A stretch of DNA of 57,317 bases from Fibrobacter succinogenes (GCF_902779965.1 NZ_CACZDK010000033.1:1-57317), one strand, 5' to 3'. Shown: positions 9,951 through 18,896, counted from the first letter of the stretch. Notes: generated by a model from the letters alone, not told the origin. Numbers and translations: made by a program.

Positions 9951-11090
9951 ATGAAACTGATTTTCAAGACTCTTGCTGCAGGACTTTTCGCCTTCTCTAT
10001 GGCGAATGCTCAGGATGATGTTCCTGCCGATGCCGCTTTGGCCCCTGCTTCTGACAAGCCGACGATGGCTAGAAGCGAACTCCCGGTGGGTGCCGATATT
10101 TCGAACCGTTACCTCGAACGCGTTTTCTACCACTGGAAGGACAACAAGGAAAAAGGCATCATCAAGGTGTTTATCCACACGGATGAACTTGCCGAAGAAC
10201 GCGAACCGGATGTCTTGAATTACGACGTGCTTTACAGAGATGCCGACGGTAATGTCCTTTTCTGGAAAGACCATGTTGCAAAGTGCGTCAAGTGCTTTGG
10301 TAAGCCGGTTGTCGATGGCCCGACCCCGAATACTCCGAAGGCTCTCGTGTATGACTGGGATCCGAAGAAGATTGACGATACCACCAAGACGATGCTCGAA
10401 GGCGAATTGCCGGCTGAAGTTTACATGATCACGAAGGACAACGATATCAGAAACCTCAAGTCCCGCTGGATTGGCCCGTCGGACAAGGAGCAGGGCGAAA
10501 GCGAGTTCGTGCGCGCTTACCGCTTGGGTTCTATCATAAAGCACAACGACAAGAACGCTTTCCCGATGGCTTTCGTTTACAAGAAGGGCGGCAAGTTCTT
10601 CTATGTGCCGGAAGGATACGGCTATATCGACCAGGGCGTTTACAGGGGCGTTGCCTTCCCGGAAAAGTTCTACGAAGTTGAAGTGACCGACTTCAAGGAA
10701 ATCGTGGGCAAGTCTCCTATCGAAGAAGTTCAGGAAGCTATCAAGCGCGGCCCGACTCCGGTCAAGATGGCTGACCTCCCGAAGCAGACTTGGAAGGGCC
10801 CGAAGATTGAAAAGGAACTCAAGGCTCTCGTGAAGGGTTACAAGGTCAAGAAGCTCATCATCACGAGTGACTCTTGGGAATACCGCAGAAACTTCTTCGG
10901 CTTTGTCCTTTACAGATGGGTCGGATTTGACATTGTCTATGATGGCAAGAACAAGGACGGCAAGAAGGCTACCATGTACAAGTCTGGCTTTATTGCAAAG
11001 CAGATGAGCAATGGCAGCGGCTTTGATAAGAAATTGATCATGACGGGTTCTCCGGTTTCTTGGAACCGCGAAGTTCTCGACTGGAAGTAA
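9951..11090 (+). CDS. Secreted protein of unknown function
   Basis: A 379-residue protein whose family I do not recognise. ATG 9951 is chosen because it begins a clear signal peptide (MKLIFKTLAAGLFAFSMANAQ) and has GAATGGA just upstream; the frame could open earlier at 9927 but without a leader sequence. The mature part is rich in Lys, Asp and Tyr, has only one CVKC pair and no membrane segment, so it should be periplasmic or outer-surface. Codon use is biased towards highly expressed type codons (AAG, GAA, CTC, CCG), suggesting abundant expression. It stands alone, followed 10 bases later by the 153-bp inverted-repeat element. Confidence 0.8.
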   Translation: MKLIFKTLAAGLFAFSMANAQDDVPADAALAPASDKPTMARSELPVGADISNRYLERVFYHWKDNKEKGIIKVFIHTDELAEEREPDVLNYDVLYRDADGNVLFWKDHVAKCVKCFGKPVVDGPTPNTPKALVYDWDPKKIDDTTKTMLEGELPAEVYMITKDNDIRNLKSRWIGPSDKEQGESEFVRAYRLGSIIKHNDKNAFPMAFVYKKGGKFFYVPEGYGYIDQGVYRGVAFPEKFYEVEVTDFKEIVGKSPIEEVQEAIKRGPTPVKMADLPKQTWKGPKIEKELKALVKGYKVKKLIITSDSWEYRRNFFGFVLYRWVGFDIVYDGKNKDGKKATMYKSGFIAKQMSNGSGFDKKLIMTGSPVSWNREVLDWK

Positions 11091-11099
11091 TCTCTGGTC

Positions 11100-11252
11100 G
11101 CCTCTAAAAAATTTATTTTCAAAAATTTGGCTGCGACACATCGTGCAGTTTCGTCACTCAAAGTGGTAAAGACCTCCAGTATTCACCACTTTTCGTTCCT
11201 GCCTGCACTCGGTCTCGCTCAAATTTTCTTAACCAAAGCATTTTTTAGAGGC
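11100..11252. repeat. 153-bp element with nested inverted repeats (MITE-like or structured RNA)
   Basis: The ends are perfect 13-bp inverted repeats (GCCTCTAAAAAAT 11100-11112, ATTTTTTAGAGGC 11240-11252). Inside are AAAATTTG (11122-11129) with CAAATTTT (11220-11227), and an inner hairpin AAAGTGGT (11160-11167) with ACCACTTT (11185-11192). The three stems are concentric. There is no open frame. It could be a miniature transposable element, a dispersed repeat or a small RNA. Confidence 0.5.
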
Positions 11253-11279
11253 TCCCTTATTTTTGAATGATTTAATAAG

Positions 11280-11317
11280 GTGACTCCCATTGGCTTGGGG
11301 GTCGCTTTTTTGTTATT
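11280..11317 (+). terminator. Probable terminator
   Basis: GTGACTCCC and GGGGGTCGC form an imperfect stem around ATTGGCTT, followed by six T. It lies between the secreted-protein gene and the next gene, so transcripts reading through the 153-bp element would end here. Confidence 0.55.
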
Positions 11318-11363
11318 ATATGTTATTGAGAATATTTTGAATGGATGCTAATGGGGTAATTGA

Positions 11364-12158
11364 ATGAACAAATTATTGCTTATCATTGCTATTTTTGCGG
11401 AAATTTCTTTTGCTGTATCCCCAAAGACGAATGAAATAATTTTCAAGTCTTTGAAAATTGATGTGTCGCAAATTGGCGATGAAATATGCGATTCTATTTA
11501 CGCTGGTTTGCCAAAGTATGAAGCTGCTAGATATCGTGCTTTATGCGTTGCAATGGGTGATGTTATTGAATATAATTCACCGTTGGATTATTCAGTTGTT
11601 TTTTCTTTAGATATAAATGAAGCTGCCTATTTAAAGGTGAGAAGGGAAAATCAGACTTGTAAGGATATTTCTACAGGTGCTGTAGCCGAAGGCACGCCTG
11701 GAACGGCTCTGTTTAGCGAAGTACTTTTTGCGGAACTTATGCGTTTGCAGAAATATGGAGTGATTCAAAATAATCGTGATTCATTGGAAGCTTTCCTACT
11801 TCAAGAAATCGATAAAATGAAGAATGTGTCTGGATGTAAAGATATTGATTTGGTGTATTATACTGAAGAAGAAGGAGCCTACTATTTAATTGGACCTGAA
11901 ATGGCGAATTGCTGTTCTTTAGTTGATACGTCAAAAACATCCTTGCCGTTGGTTAAATTCAATTCGATAGGTGTTCGTGCAACAAAAATAGGCGAGAACA
12001 GGTTTTACTTGAAAGGTGTGAAAAGTGACGATGCTTATACGTTGTTTGATTTGAATGGAAGCGTTTTGCAACAAGGATGGGCGCGTTCGGGAATAATCCA
12101 AACGCCGATGCTCCCTGCAATTTTAAGAATTCAAGAGAAAACGATAATGCTGAAATAA
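11364..12158 (+). CDS. Secreted protein with sorting-like C-terminal tail, function unknown
   Basis: A 264-residue protein with signal peptide MNKLLLIIAIFAEISFA and a mature domain I do not recognise. Residues about 40-200 contain four cysteines (in DEICDS, RALCVA, QTCKD, SGCKD) and a CC pair near 195. The last 60 residues contain YTLFDLNGSVLQQG followed by ILRIQEKTIMLK. That arrangement (a DLNG or DMKG turn, then a basic beta-strand end) is typical of type IX secretion C-terminal sorting domains; the assignment is inferred. The gene is more AT-rich than its neighbours. ATG 11364 follows ATGGGGTAATTGA, a poor ribosome binding site. Confidence 0.7.
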   Translation: MNKLLLIIAIFAEISFAVSPKTNEIIFKSLKIDVSQIGDEICDSIYAGLPKYEAARYRALCVAMGDVIEYNSPLDYSVVFSLDINEAAYLKVRRENQTCKDISTGAVAEGTPGTALFSEVLFAELMRLQKYGVIQNNRDSLEAFLLQEIDKMKNVSGCKDIDLVYYTEEEGAYYLIGPEMANCCSLVDTSKTSLPLVKFNSIGVRATKIGENRFYLKGVKSDDAYTLFDLNGSVLQQGWARSGIIQTPMLPAILRIQEKTIMLK

Positions 12159-12179
12159 AGCAATTATCTTCACATTGAC

Positions 12180-12236
12180 CGAGTTTTAATCGCTGATTCC
12201 TAATCACTAACCACTGACTACTGACCACTAAAAATC
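12180..12236. repeat. CACTA-word tract before the ABC-F gene
   Basis: A run of related words, ATTCCTAATCACTAACCACT followed by GACTACTGACCACTA, between the two genes. The same vocabulary occurs at 34416-34462, 54612-54650 and 56240-56305. Confidence 0.6.
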
Positions 12237-12244
12237 TATCTTTG
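12237..12244 (+). promoter_or_regulatory. TATCTTTG promoter-like box, 5 bases before the start codon
   Basis: Matches the Bacteroidetes -7 consensus TAnnTTTG. Only five bases separate it from the GTG start at 12250 and there is no Shine-Dalgarno sequence, so a leaderless transcript is predicted. Confidence 0.45.
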
Positions 12245-12249
12245 ATTTC

Positions 12250-14136
12250 GTGATTCAAATTCAGAATGTATCTAAGTCTTTTGGCATGCAGGTCCTTTTG
12301 GACGGTGCTAGCATGCTTGTTGCCGACCATGAACGCGTCGGTCTTGTGGGTCGCAACGGTTGCGGCAAATCGACCCTTTTCAAGATGATTCTTGGGCAGG
12401 AATGTCTCGATGGCGGTAACATCGACATCCCGAAGGGCTATACGATTGGCTATTTGCAGCAGCACATCAAGTTCACGCACCCGACGGTTCACGAAGAAGC
12501 GTGCAGCGTGCTCAAGGTGAATGAGGACGGTTGGCTCGAAGAACACAAGGTCGAGGCGATTCTCTTTGGTCTTGGCTTTGACGAAGAGAGTATGCAGAAG
12601 GACCCGATGCTTTTGTCGGGCGGTTTTCAGATCCGTTTGAATTTGGCGAAGGTCTTGGCGTCGGAACCGGACATGCTTTTGCTGGACGAACCGACGAACT
12701 ACCTGGACATTGTTTCCATGCGTTGGCTCAGCCGCTTTTTGCGCGCATGGAAGGGCGAAGTGCTTTTGATTACGCATGACCACCACTTTATGGACGAGGT
12801 CTGCACGCACACGGTGGGGATTCACCGCCACAAGATGCGCAAGGTCAAGGGAACGGTCGAAAAGCTGCGCGAGACGATTGCCGAAGAAGAAGAAGTGGCA
12901 ATGCGCACGCAAGAAAACGAGCAGCGCAAAAAGGAACAGCTCGAAAAGGTTATTGAGCGTTTCCGCTACAAGGCGGCAAAGGCTGCGATGGTGCAGTCAA
13001 AGATTAAGGCTGCGGCAAAGCTTGCGACGGGCGAACGCCTTACGCACGAACGCAATTTGGATTTCAATTTCAAGAATGCGGAATTTCCGGGCAAGCGCAT
13101 GTTGCAAATCCATGGATTGCATTTTGCGTACAAGAACGAGGACGGTTACGGCCCGGAGCTGATTTCGGATTTGGAAATGGAAGTGTTCAAGGGCGACCGC
13201 ATTGCGATTATCGGCCCGAACGGTCGCGGTAAAACAACTCTTCTGAACTTGATTGCGAAAGAATTTGAACCGACCCAGGGTACAATCAATTACAACCCGA
13301 ACCTCAAGATAAATTACTTTGGACAGACGAACATCAATCGCCTGAATCTTGAAAATACGGTCGAAGAAGAAATTGCATCGGCAATTGCGGATGTGTCGCA
13401 GAAAAGCCGCGCCCGTAGCCTTGCTGGGCTTATGATGTTCAGCGGCGATAACGCGGTGAAGAAGGTCAAGGTGCTTTCGGGTGGCGAACGCAGCCGTGTG
13501 CTGTTGGGCAAGATTTTGGCGAACGAAAGCAACATGCTTTTGCTTGACGAACCGACGAACCACTTGGACATGGAAAGCATCGAGAGCTTGATCGATGCGC
13601 TCGAAGATTATGATGGTACCGCACTTGTCGTGACGCATGACGAAGAACTTTTGCACGCTTTTGCGACGCGCCTCATCGTCTTCGACGGTGGTAAGTGCCG
13701 TATCTTCGAAGGCTCTTACGCGGACTTCCTTGAAAAGGTTGGCTGGGCTTCTGAAAAGAAGCCGGGCGGCGCGAACTCTGCAAACATCAAGGTCTCGAAT
13801 ATCGACGTCACGGACGATAAGCCTGTAAGCTCGACGCCGCGCACCAAGGAAGACCGCAGGGCGCGAGCAGACTACATTGCCGAACGCAGCAAGGTCATCA
13901 AGCCGCTTGAAAAAGAAACCGCACGCCTCGAAGCCGAAATTGCAAAGGCCGAAGCGATTGGCGGCGAACTCGAAGCAAAGCTCGTTGCCGCTTCGGAATC
14001 TGGTGATGGCAACGCCATTACCGCCATTGCAAAAGACATGGATGACAACAAGAAGCTGACCGAAGAGCTTTACGCCGCCTGGGAAAAGGCAAGTGCCGAA
14101 CTTGAAGCTGCGAAAGATAAGTACAAATTAGATTAG
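12250..14136 (+). CDS. ABC-F family ATPase, YheS-like
   Basis: A 628-residue protein with two ABC ATPase domains and no membrane segment, the mark of ABC-F ribosome-associated factors that act on stalled ribosomes. Domain 1 has Walker A GRNGCGKST (residues about 35-43), signature LSGGFQIRLNLAK and Walker B MLLLDEPTNYLD. A charged linker (about 200-270, with QSKIKAAAK) follows. Domain 2 has Walker A GPNGRGKTT, signature LSGGERSR and LLLDEPTNHLD. A coiled-coil C-terminal tail is rich in Glu and Lys. The LSGGF-type first signature and the linker point to the YheS branch. GTG 12250 is the start that begins the MIQIQNVSKSFG strand. It is monocistronic and ends facing the opposing gene at 14179. 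Confidence 0.92.
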   Translation: MIQIQNVSKSFGMQVLLDGASMLVADHERVGLVGRNGCGKSTLFKMILGQECLDGGNIDIPKGYTIGYLQQHIKFTHPTVHEEACSVLKVNEDGWLEEHKVEAILFGLGFDEESMQKDPMLLSGGFQIRLNLAKVLASEPDMLLLDEPTNYLDIVSMRWLSRFLRAWKGEVLLITHDHHFMDEVCTHTVGIHRHKMRKVKGTVEKLRETIAEEEEVAMRTQENEQRKKEQLEKVIERFRYKAAKAAMVQSKIKAAAKLATGERLTHERNLDFNFKNAEFPGKRMLQIHGLHFAYKNEDGYGPELISDLEMEVFKGDRIAIIGPNGRGKTTLLNLIAKEFEPTQGTINYNPNLKINYFGQTNINRLNLENTVEEEIASAIADVSQKSRARSLAGLMMFSGDNAVKKVKVLSGGERSRVLLGKILANESNMLLLDEPTNHLDMESIESLIDALEDYDGTALVVTHDEELLHAFATRLIVFDGGKCRIFEGSYADFLEKVGWASEKKPGGANSANIKVSNIDVTDDKPVSSTPRTKEDRRARADYIAERSKVIKPLEKETARLEAEIAKAEAIGGELEAKLVAASESGDGNAITAIAKDMDDNKKLTEELYAAWEKASAELEAAKDKYKLD

Positions 14137-14149
14137 TTGGCAGAAGGGA

Positions 14150-14173
14150 GATGCCCGATCAAGTCGGGCATGA
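14150..14173. terminator. Hairpin between convergent genes (GTCAT-type repeat)
   Basis: ATGCCCGA-TCAAG-TCGGGCAT forms an 8-bp stem at 14151-14171 and continues into GAC. It lies in the 42-bp gap between convergent genes and may serve as a bidirectional terminator. It belongs to the ATGAC-ended repeats seen elsewhere in the window. Confidence 0.5.
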
Positions 14174-14178
14174 CAAGT

Positions 14179-15129
14179 TTATTCCGCTCTTTTACGTGGC
14201 TTGAGCGTCATGCCGTTGCTGCGGTAATATTGGATGTCTGTAAGGACTTGGCCTACCCAGTAATGCTTTTGCGGGTCCTTGCGCCAGTTCTCGAATTTGT
14301 TGCGGTGTTCTGCATCGGGATAGAACTGTGCGATGGCATCGGCGAGCGTGGGCGATGTCGCGAGGACTTTGTGGAGGCGGCGGGCGCCTATGTCGATTTG
14401 TTCTAAACCTTTGCCTGTGTCGAGTGCGAGCAATCCAGACGAATTGTTTTTGCCGTGATAGTTCATCTGGAATCCGGAAGTGTGATGGATGATGGACATG
14501 AGAATGGCTGGGTCCGTGCGCTCGCGCAGGCAGGCTTCAAGCACGGGGAGATTGCAAAGGTGTTCGTTGTCCCAAGGCTTTCCGAGGTAAGTGATTTTTA
14601 GCGTGTGCGTGGTGCTGTCGGAAATGATGACGGATTCGTAACGGATGCCAAGATCGCGTTGTAGCGCTTTTATCAAGCGAATTCCCCTGCTCGTGAATTT
14701 CTTGTAGCCAATCATCTTTATCTGTAATGTATCCTTGATAGATTCTAGGATTGGCGTTGTGGGGCGCGTGACGATGAAGTTGTAGTTGTTGATAACTGTG
14801 GGGAGGATGTAGGCGAGTTCTGGCGCAGCGCTGTCGAGGTCGCAGTTCATGTCGATGATGAGTTCGCCAAGGTCGCAGAGTTTTTGAATGGCGGACGTGG
14901 TGTACTTTTGGTATTCCTGTTTTTCGTCAATGGTGGGGCGCGGTTCTTCTTCGGGGTGCGTGGCGTAGGCCGTCGCGATTGCTGCAATCCCAAGAATCCA
15001 AGCGATGAGAGCGAGCTTGACCTTAATGCTTCTCCAAAAAATACGAATAACTGCACGACCTTTTTTGGTCATGCAGATGCAGATCAGCCAAAGGATGGCA
15101 AGCCCTATCCAAAGGAAAACCAAGTTCAC
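14179..15129 (-). CDS. Membrane-anchored protein resembling lytic transglycosylases, catalytic Glu apparently absent
   Basis: A 316-residue protein. Two hydrophobic helices at the N terminus (residues 3-20 and about 37-55) anchor it in the inner membrane. The C-terminal third reads like an SLT domain: DPAILMSIIHHTSGFQ, then SSGLLALDTGKGL, then IDIGARRLHKVL and IAQFYPD, in the order of Slt motifs I-IV. The expected Glu of motif I (xESGFN) is Thr here (HTSGF, near residue 216), so lytic activity is doubtful. The start is GTG 15129 without a visible Shine-Dalgarno; an internal start is possible. It follows a RavA-like ATPase gene by 54 bp on the same strand, suggesting a two-gene operon. Family assignment is tentative. 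Confidence 0.5.
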   Translation of the reverse strand: MNLVFLWIGLAILWLICICMTKKGRAVIRIFWRSIKVKLALIAWILGIAAIATAYATHPEEEPRPTIDEKQEYQKYTTSAIQKLCDLGELIIDMNCDLDSAAPELAYILPTVINNYNFIVTRPTTPILESIKDTLQIKMIGYKKFTSRGIRLIKALQRDLGIRYESVIISDSTTHTLKITYLGKPWDNEHLCNLPVLEACLRERTDPAILMSIIHHTSGFQMNYHGKNNSSGLLALDTGKGLEQIDIGARRLHKVLATSPTLADAIAQFYPDAEHRNKFENWRKDPQKHYWVGQVLTDIQYYRSNGMTLKPRKRAE

Positions 15130-15183
15130 GTGACCAATATAGGCAAATATTGGTAGCTTCGCGGAATCTTGACTGAAATAATA

Positions 15184-16737
15184 TTACTTTTCGCCGCCTG
15201 TTTGAGCTTGTTGTTCTGGCGCTGTTTGGAATATGAGATGTGATCTTCCAACCCCGCTAGACGTTTTGAGCATGTTGTTCGAGAATTTGGCAATCGTTTC
15301 GCCGGCCTTCTTGATAGTCTTGATGATGTTTGCCGTGTTGTCGAACTGGGCTTTAATTTCGTCCTGGACGGTGTTAAACATTTGCGTGAAGCAGAATAGG
15401 TCGTCCTTGGATTCGTTGAAAAGTTTATATGTGTTGCGGAGCGCAACGAGATTCGTCGCTTCGCGTTCCATAGATTCCTTGATTTCTTTGATCAATGCAT
15501 CGCGGATAGTTTTCTTTTGCTCGATAATTTCGGGAGCGTTCTCTCTCAAAATGTATGTCGGGAGCGTGCCGAATTCTTCGAACTTTGCAGAAACGCTGCT
15601 GTTTGTCTGGAAGACTGAACCGCGAAGGCCGCTCGAACGGACTTGCGGATCGATGGAAATTGTGCAGTTCGATGTTCCGTGGTAGTTGCAACGGACGCGC
15701 TTTTCGACTTGATGAAGTTCGTTGTAGGGGTTGAAATCGATGTCGGTTTCGATATATTTGTGTGGTGCGTAAAGCGGTACGGTTTCACCTGTAATGGTGA
15801 TGCGGTAGGCGAGACAATCTTCGCCGTTGAACGGTTTGGTCTCGTAAAGGTTGTTCGAACTGTGGATAAGGTGGTTCACGCGCATGAGCAGGTCGTCTGC
15901 ATCGTAGGGCTGTTCGAGAAGGCTCGGCGTGTTCTTGTACAGTTGCGCTTTGAGAATTTGGCGGTAACTTTCAGAAATGGCGGAGTTCGATGCGCTGCGT
16001 CCCCAGATGGAGGTTCCCAGGAAGAATGTGTCTATGAGCTTTGTTTCGTTGCGGTCGTTGAGGTAGGCGATAGCCTTGATCATGTTCGAAAGGGCAATCC
16101 ACCTGCGGATGGAAACATAGACTCCATTGCGTGTGCAAGATTCTGCGACTTTGCCGATAACGGCAAGTGTGTTCGGAGAGAGCGTGACCTTGCTTATATC
16201 CTTGAGCCACTGGGCCTGCTCCTCGGCGCTGATGGCGATATCGCTTGGAATGTCGACGTCGCTTTCGTGTCCTTGAATTTGAAGCAACGTGCAAAGGGCG
16301 TCGGACGAAATAGTTTCAGGGAGCGAGATGGTGAGAGTGACCTGGTCCGTCACTTCGGATCGGCTCAATGCTGATTCTGGCTTTTGGCTGCCTGAAATGA
16401 TGATAGATCTTTTTCCGTGATCGTGAATTGCAATTTGAAGATTGCTCTTGATCTGTTCATCGTTTGGCGAAAAATTATCAAAAATAATTTGGGTGAAATC
16501 GTTCAAGTTGTCTGGGAGCTGTTTTTGTTTTTTACCGAGTCTTAAAACTTTTGCATCCTTGAATGCGCTTGAAATTCTGCGGATAATGAGGGATGTGCCG
16601 CAACCCGGGCGACCGTACAAATAAAAAGGTTCCTGAATGAGCGTGGTGAGGAAGCCCAACTGCACATGATATTCTCTTTCGGGAATATTTTTTGTAATTA
16701 TTTGAAGAAGTTCGGCGAAACGTTGACGCAGGTTCAT
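15184..16737 (-). CDS. MoxR/RavA-like AAA ATPase with degenerate nucleotide-binding motifs
   Basis: A 517-residue protein. The first 230 residues align by eye with MoxR/RavA-type AAA proteins: FYLYGRPGCGTSLIIRRI corresponds to the Walker A strand and helix, followed by a sensor-like region IIISGSQKPES. The Walker A lysine is replaced (GRPGCG-T-S, residues 42-49), and Walker B reads IIFDN (85-88) instead of hhhhDE, so ATP hydrolysis is doubtful. Residues about 290-420 hold a beta-rich domain, and about 395-490 is predicted coiled coil rich in Lys and Glu. ATG 16737 has AGGGAG upstream. It probably forms an operon with the transglycosylase-like gene downstream. Confidence 0.65.
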   Translation of the reverse strand: MNLRQRFAELLQIITKNIPEREYHVQLGFLTTLIQEPFYLYGRPGCGTSLIIRRISSAFKDAKVLRLGKKQKQLPDNLNDFTQIIFDNFSPNDEQIKSNLQIAIHDHGKRSIIISGSQKPESALSRSEVTDQVTLTISLPETISSDALCTLLQIQGHESDVDIPSDIAISAEEQAQWLKDISKVTLSPNTLAVIGKVAESCTRNGVYVSIRRWIALSNMIKAIAYLNDRNETKLIDTFFLGTSIWGRSASNSAISESYRQILKAQLYKNTPSLLEQPYDADDLLMRVNHLIHSSNNLYETKPFNGEDCLAYRITITGETVPLYAPHKYIETDIDFNPYNELHQVEKRVRCNYHGTSNCTISIDPQVRSSGLRGSVFQTNSSVSAKFEEFGTLPTYILRENAPEIIEQKKTIRDALIKEIKESMEREATNLVALRNTYKLFNESKDDLFCFTQMFNTVQDEIKAQFDNTANIIKTIKKAGETIAKFSNNMLKTSSGVGRSHLIFQTAPEQQAQTGGEK

Positions 16738-16806
16738 GTTAACTCTCCCTAGTTCATACTTTTAAAAATACAATAAAAAAGGCGAAGTGTTAATTAAAAT
16801 TTGCTT

Positions 16807-17757
16807 TTAATGAGGCTGTTCGGTTGGCTTGTTGATAGTACTGTGGATAATGGCTATAGTTCTATTTGTAATAGTCATCTTCTGAATCGTAATGTGGAGT
16901 TTGGGGTGGGTAAGTAGCGCTTGTGGAAGTCGGCAAGCGTCTTTTTGCGATATGATGATGTCACTGTTTTTTGAAAGTTCGGCTTCGATGATTTGTGCGA
17001 AATGCTTGTCGTGGTCGGGGCGAGTTATGGATTTTTTGATGGCTATGCCGAATCTGTTTCCGAATGCGTGGACGTCTTCGATAAAACGTTTGGGGGCGCC
17101 GAGTCCGCAAATGATTTTTGCGGTAAGAGGAGTGCCGGGAGTGAAATTTGTAATGGACTCAATGGAAAATCGGATATCGGGAGCGTTTGCATCGAAGCAG
17201 TTAAGGTGGACGATTTCGTTTTCGCTGTGGTCTTGTTTTAGGCTGCGGAATTTTCCGGCGGGCATAAGGCTTGTCCAGGAGTCTGGCGGTTCTTGCCAGT
17301 CCAAGCAGAAACGGATGGCGCCTGTAAAACGGGAGTCTTCGAACCCGTCGTCGCAAATGATGATATCGAATTTGTCTTGAATTTCTTTTGCCGTAGCGTA
17401 GCGGTTTTTGGTCGCAAGGACGCTTATTTCATGAATGATTGGCTGAGTGTTGCTTTGTAATGTTGTATGCAAATTCTGTGCCAGATCTAATTGGAGTTCC
17501 TGTTTTAATAGGGTAAATTCATCCCATGCGGCGCAATGGCAAAGGATTGCTATTTTTTTACCTTGTTCTTGAAAGTACTTTGCGAGCCAGATGGTGAAAG
17601 GCGTCTTTCCTGCGCCACCGGCCAAATAGCTCCCGACGATAACGACGGGAATCCGCAGCTGCGGCTGCGGACGCAAAAAGAATTTGTGATGCAGTTTGTA
17701 TGCAATTCTGTAGAATGCGGCTGCGATAAGGCGGAAAAACTTCGTTACGAGTATCAT
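16807..17757 (-). CDS. lpxK: Tetraacyldisaccharide 4'-kinase LpxK
   Basis: A 316-residue inner-membrane-associated kinase that adds the 4'-phosphate to the lipid A precursor, the sixth step of the Raetz pathway. The N-terminal helix is followed by the family P-loop region VIVGSYLAGGAGKTP (GAGKTP at about 48-53), and IIICDDGFED near residue 135 matches the conserved DDGFQ motif (here DDGFED). Length fits the family (about 310-350). It lies 53 bp downstream of aroC on the same strand; other lipid A genes are not nearby. It supports a Gram-negative outer membrane. Confidence 0.9.
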   Translation of the reverse strand: MILVTKFFRLIAAAFYRIAYKLHHKFFLRPQPQLRIPVVIVGSYLAGGAGKTPFTIWLAKYFQEQGKKIAILCHCAAWDEFTLLKQELQLDLAQNLHTTLQSNTQPIIHEISVLATKNRYATAKEIQDKFDIIICDDGFEDSRFTGAIRFCLDWQEPPDSWTSLMPAGKFRSLKQDHSENEIVHLNCFDANAPDIRFSIESITNFTPGTPLTAKIICGLGAPKRFIEDVHAFGNRFGIAIKKSITRPDHDKHFAQIIEAELSKNSDIIISQKDACRLPQALLTHPKLHITIQKMTITNRTIAIIHSTINKPTEQPH

Positions 17758-17810
17758 TGGCTATGCTTTGATACTTTTCATGACGGATTCTTGGCGAAGA
17801 ATGCTTTTAC

Positions 17811-18896
17811 TTAATCGAGGCAATTGCGTTTCTGCTGCAAGTACAAATCGGCAAGGACGAGAGCGGCCATGCTTTCCACAATCACCGGAGCGCGGACTGC
17901 AACACAAGGATCGTGTCTTCCCTTGGCGGCAAGTTCACCATTCTCAAGACCGCGGCCGGCGGTCTTTTGCAACTGCGAAATTGTAGCGGTCGGCTTAAAC
18001 GCCATGCGGCAGTAAATGGGCTCGCCATTCGAAATACCGCCAAGGCTACCGCCCGCATTGTTTGTGCGCGTGTGGTAGGTGTTGCCTTCGACGAAAATTT
18101 CGTCGTTATGCTCGCTGCCGTGCATGCGCGCTGCGGCAAATCCGCTACCGATTTCAAATCCCTTGCATGCTGGTATGGAAAGCATTGCTTGTGCGAGGAG
18201 CGCGTCGAGCCTGTCGAATACCGGTTCGCCAAGGGCTACAGGGACGTTTTTCACGAAAAGCGAAACCGTTCCGCCGATGCTATCGCCATTGGACTTTGCT
18301 TCCAGGATGGCTTCTTCCATTTTTTTGCTGGCGGTTTCGTCCGGGCAGCGCACGGGGGAGGCTTCAATTTGGTCAAGCGTGAGCTTGCTCACATCGAATG
18401 CGGGGCAATCGACTTCGCCAACGGAAGATACCCAAGAGAGAAATTCTGTGCCGGCGACTGCCTTGAGGAACGCTTTCGCGACGGCGCCTGCGGCTACGCG
18501 ACCGATGGTCTCGCGGGCAGAACTTCTGCCGCCGCCGCGGTAATCGCGGAAACCGTACTTGAGGTCGTAGCAGAGGTCTGCATGCCCCGGTCTGTACCAC
18601 TTGGCGATGTCGGCATAGTCTTTGCTATGCTGGTCTTCGTTAAAAACGACGAAAGAAATGGGCGTGCCAGTCGTTTTGCCTTCGAAAACGCCGGAAAGAA
18701 TTTTCACCTGGTCCTTTTCGTTACGGGCGGTCGTGACCTTGCCCTGGCCCGGACGCCTGCGGTTCAGTTCGGCCTGAACCATCTCTTCGGTAATCGGGAG
18801 GCCTGCGGGGCATCCATCGAGGACGGCTCCGACGGCGGGACCATGGGATTCACCCCATGTAGTGACTGAAAATATCTTTCCAAAAGTGCTAGACAT
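17811..18896 (-). CDS. aroC: Chorismate synthase AroC
   Basis: A 361-residue enzyme that makes chorismate from 5-enolpyruvylshikimate-3-phosphate with reduced FMN, the last shikimate step. Family signatures are GESHGPAVGAVLDGCPAG at the N terminus, RRPGQGKVTTAR, RDYRGGGRSSARETIGRVAAG in the middle and the GGISNGEPI region near 285. Length is typical. The start ATG lies only 5 bases after a TATATTTG box (18902-18909 on the minus strand), with no Shine-Dalgarno, so the mRNA may be leaderless. lpxK follows in the same direction. Confidence 0.96.
   Translation of the reverse strand: MSSTFGKIFSVTTWGESHGPAVGAVLDGCPAGLPITEEMVQAELNRRRPGQGKVTTARNEKDQVKILSGVFEGKTTGTPISFVVFNEDQHSKDYADIAKWYRPGHADLCYDLKYGFRDYRGGGRSSARETIGRVAAGAVAKAFLKAVAGTEFLSWVSSVGEVDCPAFDVSKLTLDQIEASPVRCPDETASKKMEEAILEAKSNGDSIGGTVSLFVKNVPVALGEPVFDRLDALLAQAMLSIPACKGFEIGSGFAAARMHGSEHNDEIFVEGNTYHTRTNNAGGSLGGISNGEPIYCRMAFKPTATISQLQKTAGRGLENGELAAKGRHDPCVAVRAPVIVESMAALVLADLYLQQKRNCLD

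Noticed and set aside
9894-11141. Open frame of 415 codons on the minus strand opposite the secreted protein at 9951
   Set aside because: The plus-strand frame has a signal peptide and biased codon use. The minus frame runs into the inverted-repeat element and lacks a leader.
12180-12236. CRISPR-like array suspected from the repeated CACTA words
   Set aside because: The units are short, of irregular length and directly adjacent, without spacers, and no cas genes are in the window.
17913-18869. Open frame of 318 codons on the plus strand opposite aroC
   Set aside because: aroC on the other strand is unambiguous by its signatures. The opposing frame is Ala/Arg/Cys-rich without any family resemblance.
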